A DNA stretch of 58,942 nt, from NCBI GenBank assembly GCA_903930455.1, contig CAIYYT010000215.1, positions 1 to 58,942 on the forward strand. Direction: 5' to 3'. The notes under the pieces were generated by a model that was not told the origin of the DNA, did not search any database, and saw nothing but the letters and a program-made list of their open reading frames with translations. This document shows positions 31,909 through 41,280 of the stretch, piece by piece; positions within the stretch are counted from its first letter, which is position 1; each line of letters opens with the position of its first letter. Source of the DNA: an uncultured bacterium. Its GTDB lineage: Bacteria > Zixibacteria > MSB-5A5 > CAIYYT01. Position numbers and translations under genes: made by a program.

Positions 31909-31929
31909 GGACGCGAGACTGATCCGCTA

Positions 31930-32826
31930 ATGTTTTTCCAACAACTTGTCAACGGCATCACTCTCGGTAGCATCTATGCCCTGTTTGCCTTGGGCTATAC
32001 GATGGTCTATGGCATCCTACTGATGATCAACTTCGCCCACAGCGAAATCTTCATGGTGGGCGCTTATCTCGGATTCTGGGCTTTGTCACTCTTGCCGGTC
32101 TGGGTTCAGGGTTGGACACCCGGCTATTTCATACTGGTGTTTGCCATCGCTATGATGGGAGCCGGATTGTTGGCGGTGACAATTGAACGCGTCGCATACC
32201 GCCCGCTGCGCCGCGCTTCCCGATTGGCGCCCTTAATAAGCGCAATTGGTGTTTCTATTTTCCTGCAGAATCTCGTGCAAGTGACCGTCAGCGCCCAATC
32301 ACAGCCCTATCCGGACACATTCAAGATCAGTCACTACGAGTTTTTCGGCGTGCAGGTCAATTCACTTCAAATATTCATCTTTGCCCTCGCCATTTCGGCG
32401 ATGGTGCTGCTGCAAGTCTTTATCACGAAGACCCGGCTCGGCAAAGCCATGCGCGCGACCGCTCAGAATCATACCGTTTCGCAACTGATGGGGATCAACG
32501 TTAATTTCATAATCACGGTCACCTTCCTTATCGGCGGCGCGCTCGGCGGGCTGGCGGGTGTGCTCAACGGCATGTACTACGGAAGCATCAAATTCAATAT
32601 GGGCTTCTTCCCCGGTCTCAAAGCATTTACCGCCGCGGTTGTAGGTGGCATCGGCAATATCAAGGGCGCGATGGTCGGCGGTTTCTTGCTCGGCATCATC
32701 GAAGCGCTCACCGTTGGCTACATCTCGTCGGCCTACAAGGACATTATTCTCTTTGCAGTACTGATTCTGGTTCTGATTTTTAGACCCACTGGCATCTTCG
32801 GTGAGGAGGTTACTGAGAAAATATGA
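31930..32826 (+). CDS. livH: Branched-chain amino acid ABC permease LivH
   Basis: A 298-residue inner-membrane protein with about eight helices. It starts MFFQQLVNGITLGSIYALFA, the LivH signature, and carries the conserved loop TRLGKAMRATAQNHTVSQLMGIN and the ending VLIFRPTGIFGE. It overlaps livM as ATGA, so the permeases are coupled. Confidence 0.95.
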   Translation: MFFQQLVNGITLGSIYALFALGYTMVYGILLMINFAHSEIFMVGAYLGFWALSLLPVWVQGWTPGYFILVFAIAMMGAGLLAVTIERVAYRPLRRASRLAPLISAIGVSIFLQNLVQVTVSAQSQPYPDTFKISHYEFFGVQVNSLQIFIFALAISAMVLLQVFITKTRLGKAMRATAQNHTVSQLMGINVNFIITVTFLIGGALGGLAGVLNGMYYGSIKFNMGFFPGLKAFTAAVVGGIGNIKGAMVGGFLLGIIEALTVGYISSAYKDIILFAVLILVLIFRPTGIFGEEVTEKI

Positions 32827-33809
32827 CCTTGCCTCGTCGATGGCCTCTGATAGCCATAGGACTGCTGGTCGTCCTGATTCTGCCGTTAGTGTTAAATCAA
32901 CTGGGTAACCTATATGCCGTCCGTGTTATCGGTTTAGTCGGCATCTACTGCATTCTCGGCGTCGGGCTTAACATCACGATCGGCTACACGGGTCTGCTCG
33001 ACCTCGGCTACATCGCCTTTTACGCGATCGGCGCGTACACTGCCGCGATTCTGAGTATTGCCGGCATCTCCTTCTGGCTCGGATTGCCGATTGTCATGGT
33101 CGTCGGCGGCGCCATCCGGCTCGGGCTCGGTGCGCCGATCCTACGATTACGCGGCGACTATCTCGCCATCGTCACCCTCGGCTTTGGCGAAATCGTCCGT
33201 CTGGTACTGATCAATCTCGATGCAATCACCAACGGGCCCAAGGGTCTGCCACGCGTCGGCGAGAAAATTGCCGATGTCAAATTGTTTGCTTTCACGCTCA
33301 CGGAAAACATTCATTTCTACTATTTGATTCTCGTGTTTCTGCTGATCGCAATTTTCATTAGCCATCGCCTCGAGCATTCGCGCCTGGGTCGGGCCCTGAT
33401 CGCAATTCGGGAGGACGAACTGGCGGCAACTCTATCGGGCATCAATATCGCCCGCACCAAAGCCGTGGCATTCGTAATCAGCGGCATCATCGGCGCCGTT
33501 GCCGGGGATATCTATGTCCACTGGAATCAATTCGTCTCACCGGAATCATTCACTTTTTGGGAATCAGTGTTGCTCGTTTCGATGCTGGTCATCGGCGGCA
33601 TGGGGAATGTCTGGGGCATCCTGCTTGGAGTGGTGCTGTTAGTCGCAGTACCGGAAGTGCTCCGTTCCACTCTCGGCACCGCGTTTGTCGACTATCGCAT
33701 GATCGCTTTTGGACTGCTGATGGTTGTGATCATCATATTCCGTCCGCAGGGACTGCTCCCATCACGCCGTCGCGCACTTGAGTTGGAAGCCGCCGGCGGG
33801 GAGCCTTAG
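32823..33809 (+). CDS. livM: Branched-chain amino acid ABC permease LivM
   Basis: A 328-residue permease with about nine hydrophobic segments. GLNITIGYTGLLDLGYIAFYAIGAY is the LivM signature, with LRLRGDYLAIVTLGFGEIVR, GRALIAIREDELAA and a C-terminal IIFRPQGLLP. It is coupled to livH upstream by a 4-base overlap and followed one base later by livG. Confidence 0.95.
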   Translation: MTLPRRWPLIAIGLLVVLILPLVLNQLGNLYAVRVIGLVGIYCILGVGLNITIGYTGLLDLGYIAFYAIGAYTAAILSIAGISFWLGLPIVMVVGGAIRLGLGAPILRLRGDYLAIVTLGFGEIVRLVLINLDAITNGPKGLPRVGEKIADVKLFAFTLTENIHFYYLILVFLLIAIFISHRLEHSRLGRALIAIREDELAATLSGINIARTKAVAFVISGIIGAVAGDIYVHWNQFVSPESFTFWESVLLVSMLVIGGMGNVWGILLGVVLLVAVPEVLRSTLGTAFVDYRMIAFGLLMVVIIIFRPQGLLPSRRRALELEAAGGEP

Positions 33810-33810
33810 A

Positions 33811-34563
33811 ATGCTGCTGGAAGTCAAAACCGTTACCAAAACTTTCGGCGGACTCAAGGCACTCTCCGCGCTCGACATACACACCGACAGCAACGAAATC
33901 GTCGGTCTGATCGGACCCAATGGCGCCGGGAAGTCGACTTTATTTAACGTTGTCACAGGTGTCTATCCCCCTGACGACGGGGATGTCATTTTCAAAGGAA
34001 AAAGGATCAACGGCTACGCTTCCCACGAAGTGGTCAAGCTTGGTGCGGCTCGCACATTCCAGAACATTCGCCTCTTCGCCGAGATGACGGCTCTGGAGAA
34101 CGTTATGGTAGGCCGGCATTGCCGGACCAAAGCCGATCTTCTGCAGTCCGTGCTCCACACCGGAGCTTTCGTTCGCGAAGAGAGAGAAATTGAGGAGAGC
34201 GCCAAAGAGATATTGGAGTTTGTCGGCTTGCTCAAGTCGGGTAACGAAATCGTCAAGAATCTTCCCTATGGCAGTCAGCGCCGCGTCGAAATCGCCCGCG
34301 CACTGGCGACCGAACCGTCATTGCTGTTGCTGGATGAGCCAACCGCCGGCATGAACCCCCGCGAGTGCAATGACCTGGTTGCGCTCGTGGAGAGGATCAG
34401 ACTGAAGAAGATCGCCGTGATCATTATCGAGCATCGCATGAACGTGGTAATGGCATTGTCCGATCGGGTTGTCGTGCTCGATTACGGAGTCAAGATTGCT
34501 GAGGGCAAACCCGACGAAGTTCAACGCGATCCCAAAGTGATCGAAGCCTATCTGGGGTCATGA
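33811..34563 (+). CDS. livG: Branched-chain amino acid ABC ATPase LivG
   Basis: A 250-residue ATPase with Walker A GPNGAGKST, Walker B LLLLDEPTAGMN and the LivG-specific ARTFQNIRLF. The signature motif is NLPYGSQRRVEIARAL, the relaxed form usual in LivG. GGGGAG precedes the ATG at 33811, one base after the livM stop. It overlaps livF by four bases. Confidence 0.95.
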   Translation: MLLEVKTVTKTFGGLKALSALDIHTDSNEIVGLIGPNGAGKSTLFNVVTGVYPPDDGDVIFKGKRINGYASHEVVKLGAARTFQNIRLFAEMTALENVMVGRHCRTKADLLQSVLHTGAFVREEREIEESAKEILEFVGLLKSGNEIVKNLPYGSQRRVEIARALATEPSLLLLDEPTAGMNPRECNDLVALVERIRLKKIAVIIIEHRMNVVMALSDRVVVLDYGVKIAEGKPDEVQRDPKVIEAYLGS

Positions 34564-35288
34564 AGATGGCGCAAGAGAAGATGTTGTTGGAGATTAATCA
34601 GATTGAGGTCTACTACGAGCAGATCGCCGCGCTCAAAGGCGTTTCTCTCAATCTTGAACGCGGGGAGATTCTCGCTATCATCGGCGCCAACGGCGCCGGT
34701 AAAACGACGCTGATCAATACTATTTCCGGCGTCCTTCATCCTCGCAGTGGATCGGTTGAATTCAACGGCGATCCAATCCACACGCTACCGGCATGGAAGA
34801 TCGCCCGCAAGGGCATCATGCAGATTCCCGAGGGTCGCAAAGTTTTTGCCAAACAGAGCGTGCTCGAGAATCTTGAATTGGGCGCCTATTCGATCAAAGA
34901 CAAATCTGCAATCAAAGCCAGCATTGAGCAAATGTATACGCTGTTCCCGGTGCTTAGCGAGCGGCGTAATCAGTTGGCAGGTACTCTGAGCGGCGGCGAA
35001 CAACAGATGCTGGCGATCGCCCGGGGTTTGATGGGTCATCCCGAATTGCTGCTCTTTGATGAGCCGTCGATGGGGCTGTCTCCGGTGATGGTGGAAAGAG
35101 TGTTCCAGACGATTCAGGAAATAAACAAGCAAGGCATTACGATTTTGCTTGTCGAGCAAAACGCTAAGAAGTCGCTTCAGATTGCCAATCGCGCCTACGT
35201 GCTCGAAACCGGCAGAATCGTGCTTGCCGATGCCGCTGCCAGGCTACTCGAAAACGAACAGGTGAAACAGGCGTATCTCGGCGGCTGA
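34560..35288 (+). CDS. livF: Branched-chain amino acid ABC ATPase LivF
   Basis: A 242-residue ATPase with Walker A GANGAGKTT, the LivF-type MQIPEGRKVFAKQSVLENLE, signature LSGGEQQMLAIARGL, Walker B LLLFDEPSMGLSP and VEQNAKKSLQIA. The ATG at 34560 overlaps the livG stop as ATGA. An internal ATG at 34581 (MLLEINQIEV) is an alternative start. It is the last gene of the liv operon. Confidence 0.95.
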   Translation: MKMAQEKMLLEINQIEVYYEQIAALKGVSLNLERGEILAIIGANGAGKTTLINTISGVLHPRSGSVEFNGDPIHTLPAWKIARKGIMQIPEGRKVFAKQSVLENLELGAYSIKDKSAIKASIEQMYTLFPVLSERRNQLAGTLSGGEQQMLAIARGLMGHPELLLFDEPSMGLSPVMVERVFQTIQEINKQGITILLVEQNAKKSLQIANRAYVLETGRIVLADAAARLLENEQVKQAYLGG

Positions 35289-35321
35289 TCTTGCGTATCC
35301 GACATCTTTCAGATGGGGACG

Positions 35322-35346
35322 TATGTAAATCATCACCTACCACGAA
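35322..35346 (+). repeat. Left copy of a 25-bp direct repeat flanking the alpha/beta hydrolase
   Basis: 22 of 25 bases match 36300-36324, which is the start of the GNAT gene (TATG then ATCATCACYTACCACGAA). It looks like a fragment of the acetyltransferase's 5' end left upstream of the hydrolase gene. Confidence 0.6.
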
Positions 35347-35359
35347 AGGAGTTCCGCAT

Positions 35360-36232
35360 ATGCCCACAAAAGTCTACATCCTCTGTGCCTTTTTGTTTTT
35401 GCTAGCCACCCCATATTCTGCTTCTTGTGAACAGAAGGATGTGGAAAAAGCACGCATCGTTCTTCAAACAAGTTCGATGAATGAGGTCGTCATCAAACGA
35501 GGCATTGCATATCGTACCGCTGGAAACGTTTCACTCTCAATGGACTTATACTACCCACCGAGTATTGATAGCTCTACCGTCTTTCCTCTCGTAGTCTTTG
35601 TGTTCGGCTATTCAGATACCGTTATGCGCAATACGTCCGTCTCGAAACTAAAGGACATGGGCCAATATGTTTCTTGGGCACAACTTATAGCTTCATCTGG
35701 ACTTGTTGCGCTCACATATGAAACACTCGATCCTGCATCAGATATTGAAAAGGTCATTCAATACGTCCGAGCGAATGCTTCGTCATTGCAGATCGATGCC
35801 AGCAGAATCGCTCTCTGGTCTTGCTCAGGCAATGTTCCGACGGCGCTGTCTCTCCTGACTAAGGAGTCGAGGGACTACCTCAAGTGTGCGGTTTTCTACT
35901 ATGGGTTCACATTTGAACTCCCTGGCTCCATCAAGGTTTCTGAATTGTCAACAAGGATCGGATTTGCATTTCCAGCAATCCTAGGCGTACCTGACACGTT
36001 GCGGTGGGATGCGCCAACTTTTCTTGTGCGAGCAGGGCTAGACAACACTCCCTATCTTAATGAAACGCTTTCTCGCTTTATCATGCTCGCTACATCTAAG
36101 AACGCACCATTGGAGTTTCGCAATCTACCAAATGCTCAACACGCATTTGACATTTTGGATGACAACGATAACTCCAGGGAGACAATTAGACGCACAGTGG
36201 ATTTTATCAAGCAACATCTTTCATCGCAGTAG
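35360..36232 (+). CDS. Exported alpha/beta hydrolase of unknown substrate
   Basis: A 290-residue protein with a signal peptide (VYILCAFLFLLATPYSASC). The fold is recognisable: SLSMDLYYPP, then PLVVFVFGYS, a nucleophile elbow SRIALWSCSGN, and a C-terminal NAQHAFD with the likely catalytic His. The elbow reads S-C-S-G-N rather than the usual G-x-S-x-G. The ATG at 35360 has AAGGAG eight bases upstream. Base composition looks more AT-rich than in the neighbours, and the gene is flanked by a short direct repeat shared with the next gene's start, so it may be a later insertion between livF and the acetyltransferase. Confidence 0.78.
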   Translation: MPTKVYILCAFLFLLATPYSASCEQKDVEKARIVLQTSSMNEVVIKRGIAYRTAGNVSLSMDLYYPPSIDSSTVFPLVVFVFGYSDTVMRNTSVSKLKDMGQYVSWAQLIASSGLVALTYETLDPASDIEKVIQYVRANASSLQIDASRIALWSCSGNVPTALSLLTKESRDYLKCAVFYYGFTFELPGSIKVSELSTRIGFAFPAILGVPDTLRWDAPTFLVRAGLDNTPYLNETLSRFIMLATSKNAPLEFRNLPNAQHAFDILDDNDNSRETIRRTVDFIKQHLSSQ

Positions 36233-36299
36233 GAGCGATTTCAGTCGCGACATTCATGGCGACAGCAGTTTTTCAACAATCCCCTGTCAAGTGAGGACT

Positions 36300-36324
36300 T
36301 ATGCGAATCATCACTTACCACGAA
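36300..36324 (+). repeat. Right copy of the 25-bp direct repeat (start of the GNAT gene)
   Basis: Matches 35322-35346 at 22 of 25 positions. This copy is in its native place, coding for the first residues (MRIITYHE) of the acetyltransferase. Confidence 0.6.
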
Positions 36325-37236
36325 TTGAAAGACAAGACCGAGTTGTTCTTGATTTGGGCCAAATCCTTCGGCTGGTTATGTACGCCGAAGCAAATGGATT
36401 ATTGGGTCAGGACCGATGAGCGACTGATCGGAACGCCGGTCGGTGTCTGTGCCATCATTGACGGCAATCTGGCCGGGTTTGTCGGCATCATGGAAATCCC
36501 AACGCGCAACAAGCATGGCGAGGCTGAGTTAGTCGGTGGACTCTGGGCGGTCAGTACCCGGCCGATGTACGCACGGCAGGGAGTCGGTGGCTACCTACTC
36601 GAAGCGGCTGAAAACCATTTCCGATCGAGAGGAGTTCGCCTATCACTATTGACCACATCACGGACGCTGATTTCATACAGAGGTTATGTCTCATTCGGTT
36701 ACCGGGAAGTCGAGAAAGTCAACGGCTACAGTCATTACTACAAGATTCCCCAACGAAGCGCCAAAGCAGACCCGTTTCCACCCGGACCAAAAGGCAAAGC
36801 GCCGAAGTTAGATTTCGAGAAGATTCGCAGCAATTTCGATCGTTATGCGCGCAATCACTGCGGTTTCACGAACCGCCTTATCGGCGCTCTGAAAGAGCAG
36901 CAACAAATGGGCGTCTTCGAACCAAGGTACTCGACCGTTCAAGACGAAGGACATTTACTTGCGAACTCACAGATGAGTTCGCTTGGCGTCGCCGAGACTA
37001 TCGCGTTCAATCAGAAGACGGCTCGTGAGTTGATACAGCGCGCTGTGAAGCTGTCGGGTGCCGGGATCTATGTGCGGTACGTGTTCGACCCGCTCGTTGC
37101 CGCCACGCTGGAAAAGATGTCCTTTCGCAAGGACCCCGGCTCCTACGGCGTGCTGATGGCAAAGCCGCTGGCGGGTGTCTCCTTTGATGATGTCTATGAC
37201 GACACATTCCTCTGGAGCAGCGCTGATTTCTTCTGA
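36301..37236 (+). CDS. GNAT-family N-acetyltransferase
   Basis: A 311-residue protein. Residues 1-150 form a GNAT domain with the acetyl-CoA motif YARQGVGGYLLEAAENHF and the downstream VSFGYREVEKV. The C-terminal ~150 residues have no motif that I recognise and could be a second degenerate GNAT half (RELIQRAVKLSGAGIYVRYV, then TLEKMSFRKDPGSYGVLMAK). GAGGA lies close before the ATG at 36301. The substrate is unknown. A strong terminator follows. Confidence 0.85.
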   Translation: MRIITYHELKDKTELFLIWAKSFGWLCTPKQMDYWVRTDERLIGTPVGVCAIIDGNLAGFVGIMEIPTRNKHGEAELVGGLWAVSTRPMYARQGVGGYLLEAAENHFRSRGVRLSLLTTSRTLISYRGYVSFGYREVEKVNGYSHYYKIPQRSAKADPFPPGPKGKAPKLDFEKIRSNFDRYARNHCGFTNRLIGALKEQQQMGVFEPRYSTVQDEGHLLANSQMSSLGVAETIAFNQKTARELIQRAVKLSGAGIYVRYVFDPLVAATLEKMSFRKDPGSYGVLMAKPLAGVSFDDVYDDTFLWSSADFF

Positions 37237-37258
37237 TCTGAAGACAATGACTTCATAC

Positions 37259-37296
37259 GACAGCGCCCCACCTCCTATCGGAAGCGGGGCGTTGTC
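37259..37296. terminator. Terminator between convergent GNAT and DUF3857 genes
   Basis: An 11-bp stem GACAGCGCCCC/GGGGCGTTGTC (one G-T pair) with a 16-base loop between two genes that end toward each other. Confidence 0.7.
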
Positions 37297-37310
37297 TCTT
37301 GACGGATCTT

Positions 37311-39263
37311 CTATCGCTTTTCGAGCAAGATCATCGTGTTCTTGGGGGTGGCGAAGTCGTCGAATGCCTTTTTGAACTGCTGGTATTCATCGGTGCTGAT
37401 CGTATTGTCGGTCAGCGTCACGCTTGATGAGTACTTGACTGCGGCACTGTCGGGACTCAGTTCATAGATGGCTTCCCAGGTCCCGAACTGGTTCTGTATC
37501 TTCACCGGCTCGGCAACATACACTGCCTTGTAGCCCTTTGGCAAACTGATGACGCCCTCTCTCTTCACCAACATGTCTGGATCAAACACGAAGTCATACG
37601 TTCTCTGCGTTTGCGCCGGGCTTACGGGCATTAGCGCGAAATTAAACGGTGCTTGTGGAATCGTCAGGATCATCATGTCACCTTGCACAATTCCCACTTC
37701 CGGTGTTGTGAAAGTTTGCGTTACTTTCGCCGGCAAACTCAGGTCAGCAAGATCAGTCTTTTCGTAGGAGACGTTCTTTCCTCCCTCGCCAATTGTGTTG
37801 GCGGACTGCTGGAAGTACTGCTCAGCCTCCTTGGGAGTGGCATCCTTCAGCTCTGAACGAGCGCTTACGTCGAATGACCCAGACAACATGCAAGTGATTT
37901 TGCCATCTACATCGCCGTTTGGTTTGACATTCAGCTCAAATCGGGTCGCCGACATATTCGCTTCCGGCGGTGTCTCCGTGATTGGCAACAACTCCCAACC
38001 GTCCGGTTTCACTAACAGGCCGGTACCACCCTGGCCGTCAGGAGCATATCCAAAATAGGCGTTGTCGGCAAAGGCATCAATCCATAGTGGCTTACTCTGA
38101 TAGCTGGGCACGTATACAAACAGTGCATTGAACTGCTTCAAACTCGGATATTCCTGAGCCAACGGCGGCGCATCCAGATGAACCAATTGCGGGTAACACT
38201 CAATTCCCGCCGCTTTCATCAGAGACACCAGCAATACGGTCTTGTCACGCCAATCTCCGTACTTGTTTGCCAGTACAACGTTGGCATCATGCGGCTCATA
38301 CCCCGCCAGCCCCAGTGGCAGCGACAACTCGCCAACACCTCGGATGTCTTTGATCACACAGAGCGATATCTTACGGATCTTGTCGTCCGTGGTCGCAGCA
38401 CCTTTCGTCAACTCGGCTGCTTTGGCGGCAATTGTACTGTCCGTTTTCACATGTGGATAGAATTTGCCGGCAAACCAATTCGACAGTTGGCCCCAATCAT
38501 TCATGTTCGTATAGATCAGTCGCGGAGCCATCTTGATCAGCTTGGGCATAAATCCCTCGTTGATGATTTGCGGCGAATTGTCAATCTGCCAGGTGTGCGT
38601 GATCATGCCATTCTCGGTGGCGGTACTGTAATCAAGTCCTTCATTCTGGTAGGTGTATTTGATTGTGATATCCTGTGGCACGATCACCGATACTTCCTTG
38701 TGTGCAATTGGGTCGTGGCCCTGAAACAGATCATTTCCCGAGACGAAGAATTCTTCCGGTTTATCCGGCGCCTTCGAGTAAGTCCGCAGTTTCAGCTCCA
38801 TGCAAACACCGGGCGCCATACCCGGAAACGAAATAACCTTTTGCATGATATTGGAATAGATTGCAGCATTGGCCAAGTCGCCAGGAGTCAGGTCGTTGAT
38901 CGCTTTAGCCTCCACTGGCAATACGCTACCATCTTTCAAGTAGGTCACAGCCTTGATCACAACCATGCTGTCGAAGTCCTTGTTGTAACGCCTCTTGACG
39001 TCACCGTACATGTCCTTGCCGCGATCTTGAAGGATTTTCACGACAAGATGCTCGTCTGTGACGGCGCTGTGATCGGGGTTAACCTTGATGATCCGCTGGC
39101 TGAGCAGGACCACACCTGCCGCCTGAGGGTATTTCTCCTGTGTTGGCGCGTTCTTCACCATAGCAGCAACGTCGTCGTCCGAATACAGACGCACAGCCGC
39201 GGCGGGATGCACCGACAACAGCGCCAGCGCAAATATGACAATTATTGGTACCAATTTCTTCAT
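37311..39263 (-). CDS. Exported DUF3857/transglutaminase-like protein, catalytic residues lost
   Basis: A 650-residue protein with a Sec signal peptide (VPIIVIFALALLSVHPAAA). An N-terminal DUF3857 domain (about 55-240) is followed by a transglutaminase-like domain (about 290-400) and a beta-rich C-terminal region. At the place of the catalytic Cys it reads KYGDWRDKT (W338). The expected His is Ala (FNALFVYV, A380), and only the Asp is kept (D396). It is a paralogue of the next gene, which has an intact triad. The two lie head to tail with 31 bases between them and are probably co-transcribed. A structural or binding role is more likely than catalysis. Confidence 0.88.
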   Translation of the reverse strand: MKKLVPIIVIFALALLSVHPAAAVRLYSDDDVAAMVKNAPTQEKYPQAAGVVLLSQRIIKVNPDHSAVTDEHLVVKILQDRGKDMYGDVKRRYNKDFDSMVVIKAVTYLKDGSVLPVEAKAINDLTPGDLANAAIYSNIMQKVISFPGMAPGVCMELKLRTYSKAPDKPEEFFVSGNDLFQGHDPIAHKEVSVIVPQDITIKYTYQNEGLDYSTATENGMITHTWQIDNSPQIINEGFMPKLIKMAPRLIYTNMNDWGQLSNWFAGKFYPHVKTDSTIAAKAAELTKGAATTDDKIRKISLCVIKDIRGVGELSLPLGLAGYEPHDANVVLANKYGDWRDKTVLLVSLMKAAGIECYPQLVHLDAPPLAQEYPSLKQFNALFVYVPSYQSKPLWIDAFADNAYFGYAPDGQGGTGLLVKPDGWELLPITETPPEANMSATRFELNVKPNGDVDGKITCMLSGSFDVSARSELKDATPKEAEQYFQQSANTIGEGGKNVSYEKTDLADLSLPAKVTQTFTTPEVGIVQGDMMILTIPQAPFNFALMPVSPAQTQRTYDFVFDPDMLVKREGVISLPKGYKAVYVAEPVKIQNQFGTWEAIYELSPDSAAVKYSSSVTLTDNTISTDEYQQFKKAFDDFATPKNTMILLEKR

Positions 39264-39294
39264 GATTGACTCACCCTGTGAAAAATCCCTGACT

Positions 39295-41280
39295 CTAGTT
39301 CTGCTTGTCCTTGAGCATGATTATCTCGCCGTGTTGCGCCTTGGATGACGCCAACAGCACTTGCTTCAGTTGCGCATATTTTCCCGGAGACATTTGCTTG
39401 GTATCGATCAGTAACCTCTTCTCGTATTTGATTTGCGTGCCGCCGCCAGCAAGCTCCTGAGAGGAAGTTGTGTTGTAGATCATCTTATATTCAATCGATC
39501 CGATCTTCTTCGACACCGGATCCGGAACCGACTTGATCTGCAAACCGGCGGGCAGGTTAATAGTCTCTTCTTCATCAGCACCGAAACTAAATCCGAGCAC
39601 CCAAGGGTATTTGCGTTCAGGCAGGGATGCTGATGCCAGCATAAACTTGGAAATAATCTCGAAGAACCCAAGTGATACCGGACTCTTCATTAGCACGAAC
39701 TTGCCGGCTTCCGTCGGATAGTTGTCAATTTGATAGGATAGTTTGATCTCAAAGGGTTTGTGCAAATCATCGGCATCGCTGAAGTCGAATGATGTCAACC
39801 GCGTACCGGGGTACATCTCTGATAGCAAATAACTCCAGACCTGCTTCACCTGTGCCGACGGTATTGCCTTTGCCCAGCCTCGCAGCGCCAAATCATAAAT
39901 GCCTTGAGTCGAAATCGTCACCTCCGAAGTGTATAACCCCGCCTCAGTAAGATTCGATGTCGCCTTGATCGTTCCCATGTTTTGTTCTGCCGGTGAATGC
40001 GGAGTATCGACGAGAGTGTTTCCTTTCTTGGTACAAAGTAGCACTTGCTGTTCCATTTCAACTGCCGGCAACCAGTCGGTTGAATTCTTGACCGTCGGAT
40101 CTGCATACCGATAGGTGCCGTCATCGTTCTTGATAGCCACAATCGCATGATTGAATGATATCACCGGCATTTCCTTAGGCACATTGTAGCCGACACCGGT
40201 CAACACGATTTCCGATTCGATCTTGGCTTCTCGCAACATCGCAACCATCAACGCCGCCACGTCCCGGCAAACACCGTACTTGGTTTCGTAGGTCTCGGTC
40301 ACCGGCTTTGGTTCAAGACCTTTCTTTTTGCCGGTACCCAAACCCATGTAACGGACTTTCTGGGCTACAAAACGATAAATGGCATCGATCTTTTCGTCCT
40401 TCGTCTGCTTGCCTGCTATCAACGACGCAACTTCGGCTCGCAGTGAATCGTTCATGGTGTACTTGGATTCCGCAATTGCGTTCCACCAACGACTCATATC
40501 TTCCCACGACTTGAGCGTCGTGAAGGTGATCGTTGTGGCAACATCCTGCAATGCAGGCATGGCAGGCTCGCTCACGATACGCTGCACATTTTCCGCCCAC
40601 CAGCTATAGCTGATTTTGTCACCCACTTCCTTCTGAGCGAAATTGACCTTGCCATTGCGGGTCATGTGACGCAGCGGTTTGTCCTTGGGTCCAGTGATAT
40701 TGTACTCAACCCTGATGATCGGGTCAAAAGCCTGGAATCCTGCCGTGCCATCAAACTCATTCTCCATCGGCGCATGGAAGGTGCTGTCAACCGTGTAGTA
40801 CTCGATACAATCGCCGATTTCGAGATTCTTAAACGTAATCACTTTGGTTTTGGCATCCGGCTCATAAATATTGATCGCCTCGTTTGCGGTTGAGTTGATG
40901 TCCTTGATCATGTCGTCCGGAACATCGACCACCGAGCCATCCGTCTTGATGACGCGCGCAAGCTCTACTCTAACAGTGTCATAGGCTTTGTAATAGCCGA
41001 TCTTGTAATCGCTATAGCTCTCCAAACCGGACTGGGTCAAGACCTTTGCCAGGCCGTGGTTGCGTGATGTTCCGGTGCCATCGCTGTTGAACTCAACATC
41101 AGTCTTGTCGAGAAGGACAATTGCGTTGGCATCGGGATACTGCTCTTTGTCCCCCGCTTTCTTGATCAGGTCCAACGTTTCCTTGCTGACCTGAGATGCT
41201 GTTGCCGATTGCGGCGCCGTCGCGATAGCGACAAGACAGAGCACCATCACTGCTGCTGCAACTTTCTTGATACAGTTCAT
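39295..41280 (-). CDS. Exported DUF3857/transglutaminase-like protein, triad intact
   Basis: A 661-residue protein with a signal peptide (VAAAVMVLCLVAIATAPQSA). DUF3857 spans about 60-250 and the transglutaminase-like domain about 290-400. The triad is Cys in KYGVCRDVA (C338), His in SFNHAIVAI (H378) and Asp in YADPTV (D394). AAAGGA precedes the ATG at 41280. It is upstream of the inactive paralogue on the same strand. Proteins of this type are common in Bacteroidetes-related genomes; the substrate is unknown, with peptide or protein processing in the envelope as the usual suggestion. Confidence 0.9.
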   Translation of the reverse strand: MNCIKKVAAAVMVLCLVAIATAPQSATASQVSKETLDLIKKAGDKEQYPDANAIVLLDKTDVEFNSDGTGTSRNHGLAKVLTQSGLESYSDYKIGYYKAYDTVRVELARVIKTDGSVVDVPDDMIKDINSTANEAINIYEPDAKTKVITFKNLEIGDCIEYYTVDSTFHAPMENEFDGTAGFQAFDPIIRVEYNITGPKDKPLRHMTRNGKVNFAQKEVGDKISYSWWAENVQRIVSEPAMPALQDVATTITFTTLKSWEDMSRWWNAIAESKYTMNDSLRAEVASLIAGKQTKDEKIDAIYRFVAQKVRYMGLGTGKKKGLEPKPVTETYETKYGVCRDVAALMVAMLREAKIESEIVLTGVGYNVPKEMPVISFNHAIVAIKNDDGTYRYADPTVKNSTDWLPAVEMEQQVLLCTKKGNTLVDTPHSPAEQNMGTIKATSNLTEAGLYTSEVTISTQGIYDLALRGWAKAIPSAQVKQVWSYLLSEMYPGTRLTSFDFSDADDLHKPFEIKLSYQIDNYPTEAGKFVLMKSPVSLGFFEIISKFMLASASLPERKYPWVLGFSFGADEEETINLPAGLQIKSVPDPVSKKIGSIEYKMIYNTTSSQELAGGGTQIKYEKRLLIDTKQMSPGKYAQLKQVLLASSKAQHGEIIMLKDKQN

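Noticed and set aside
38178-39269. A 363-codon plus-strand frame opposite the DUF3857 gene
   Set aside because: It is antisense to a protein with a signal peptide and recognisable domains, has no family features and is a mirror of that gene's codon bias.
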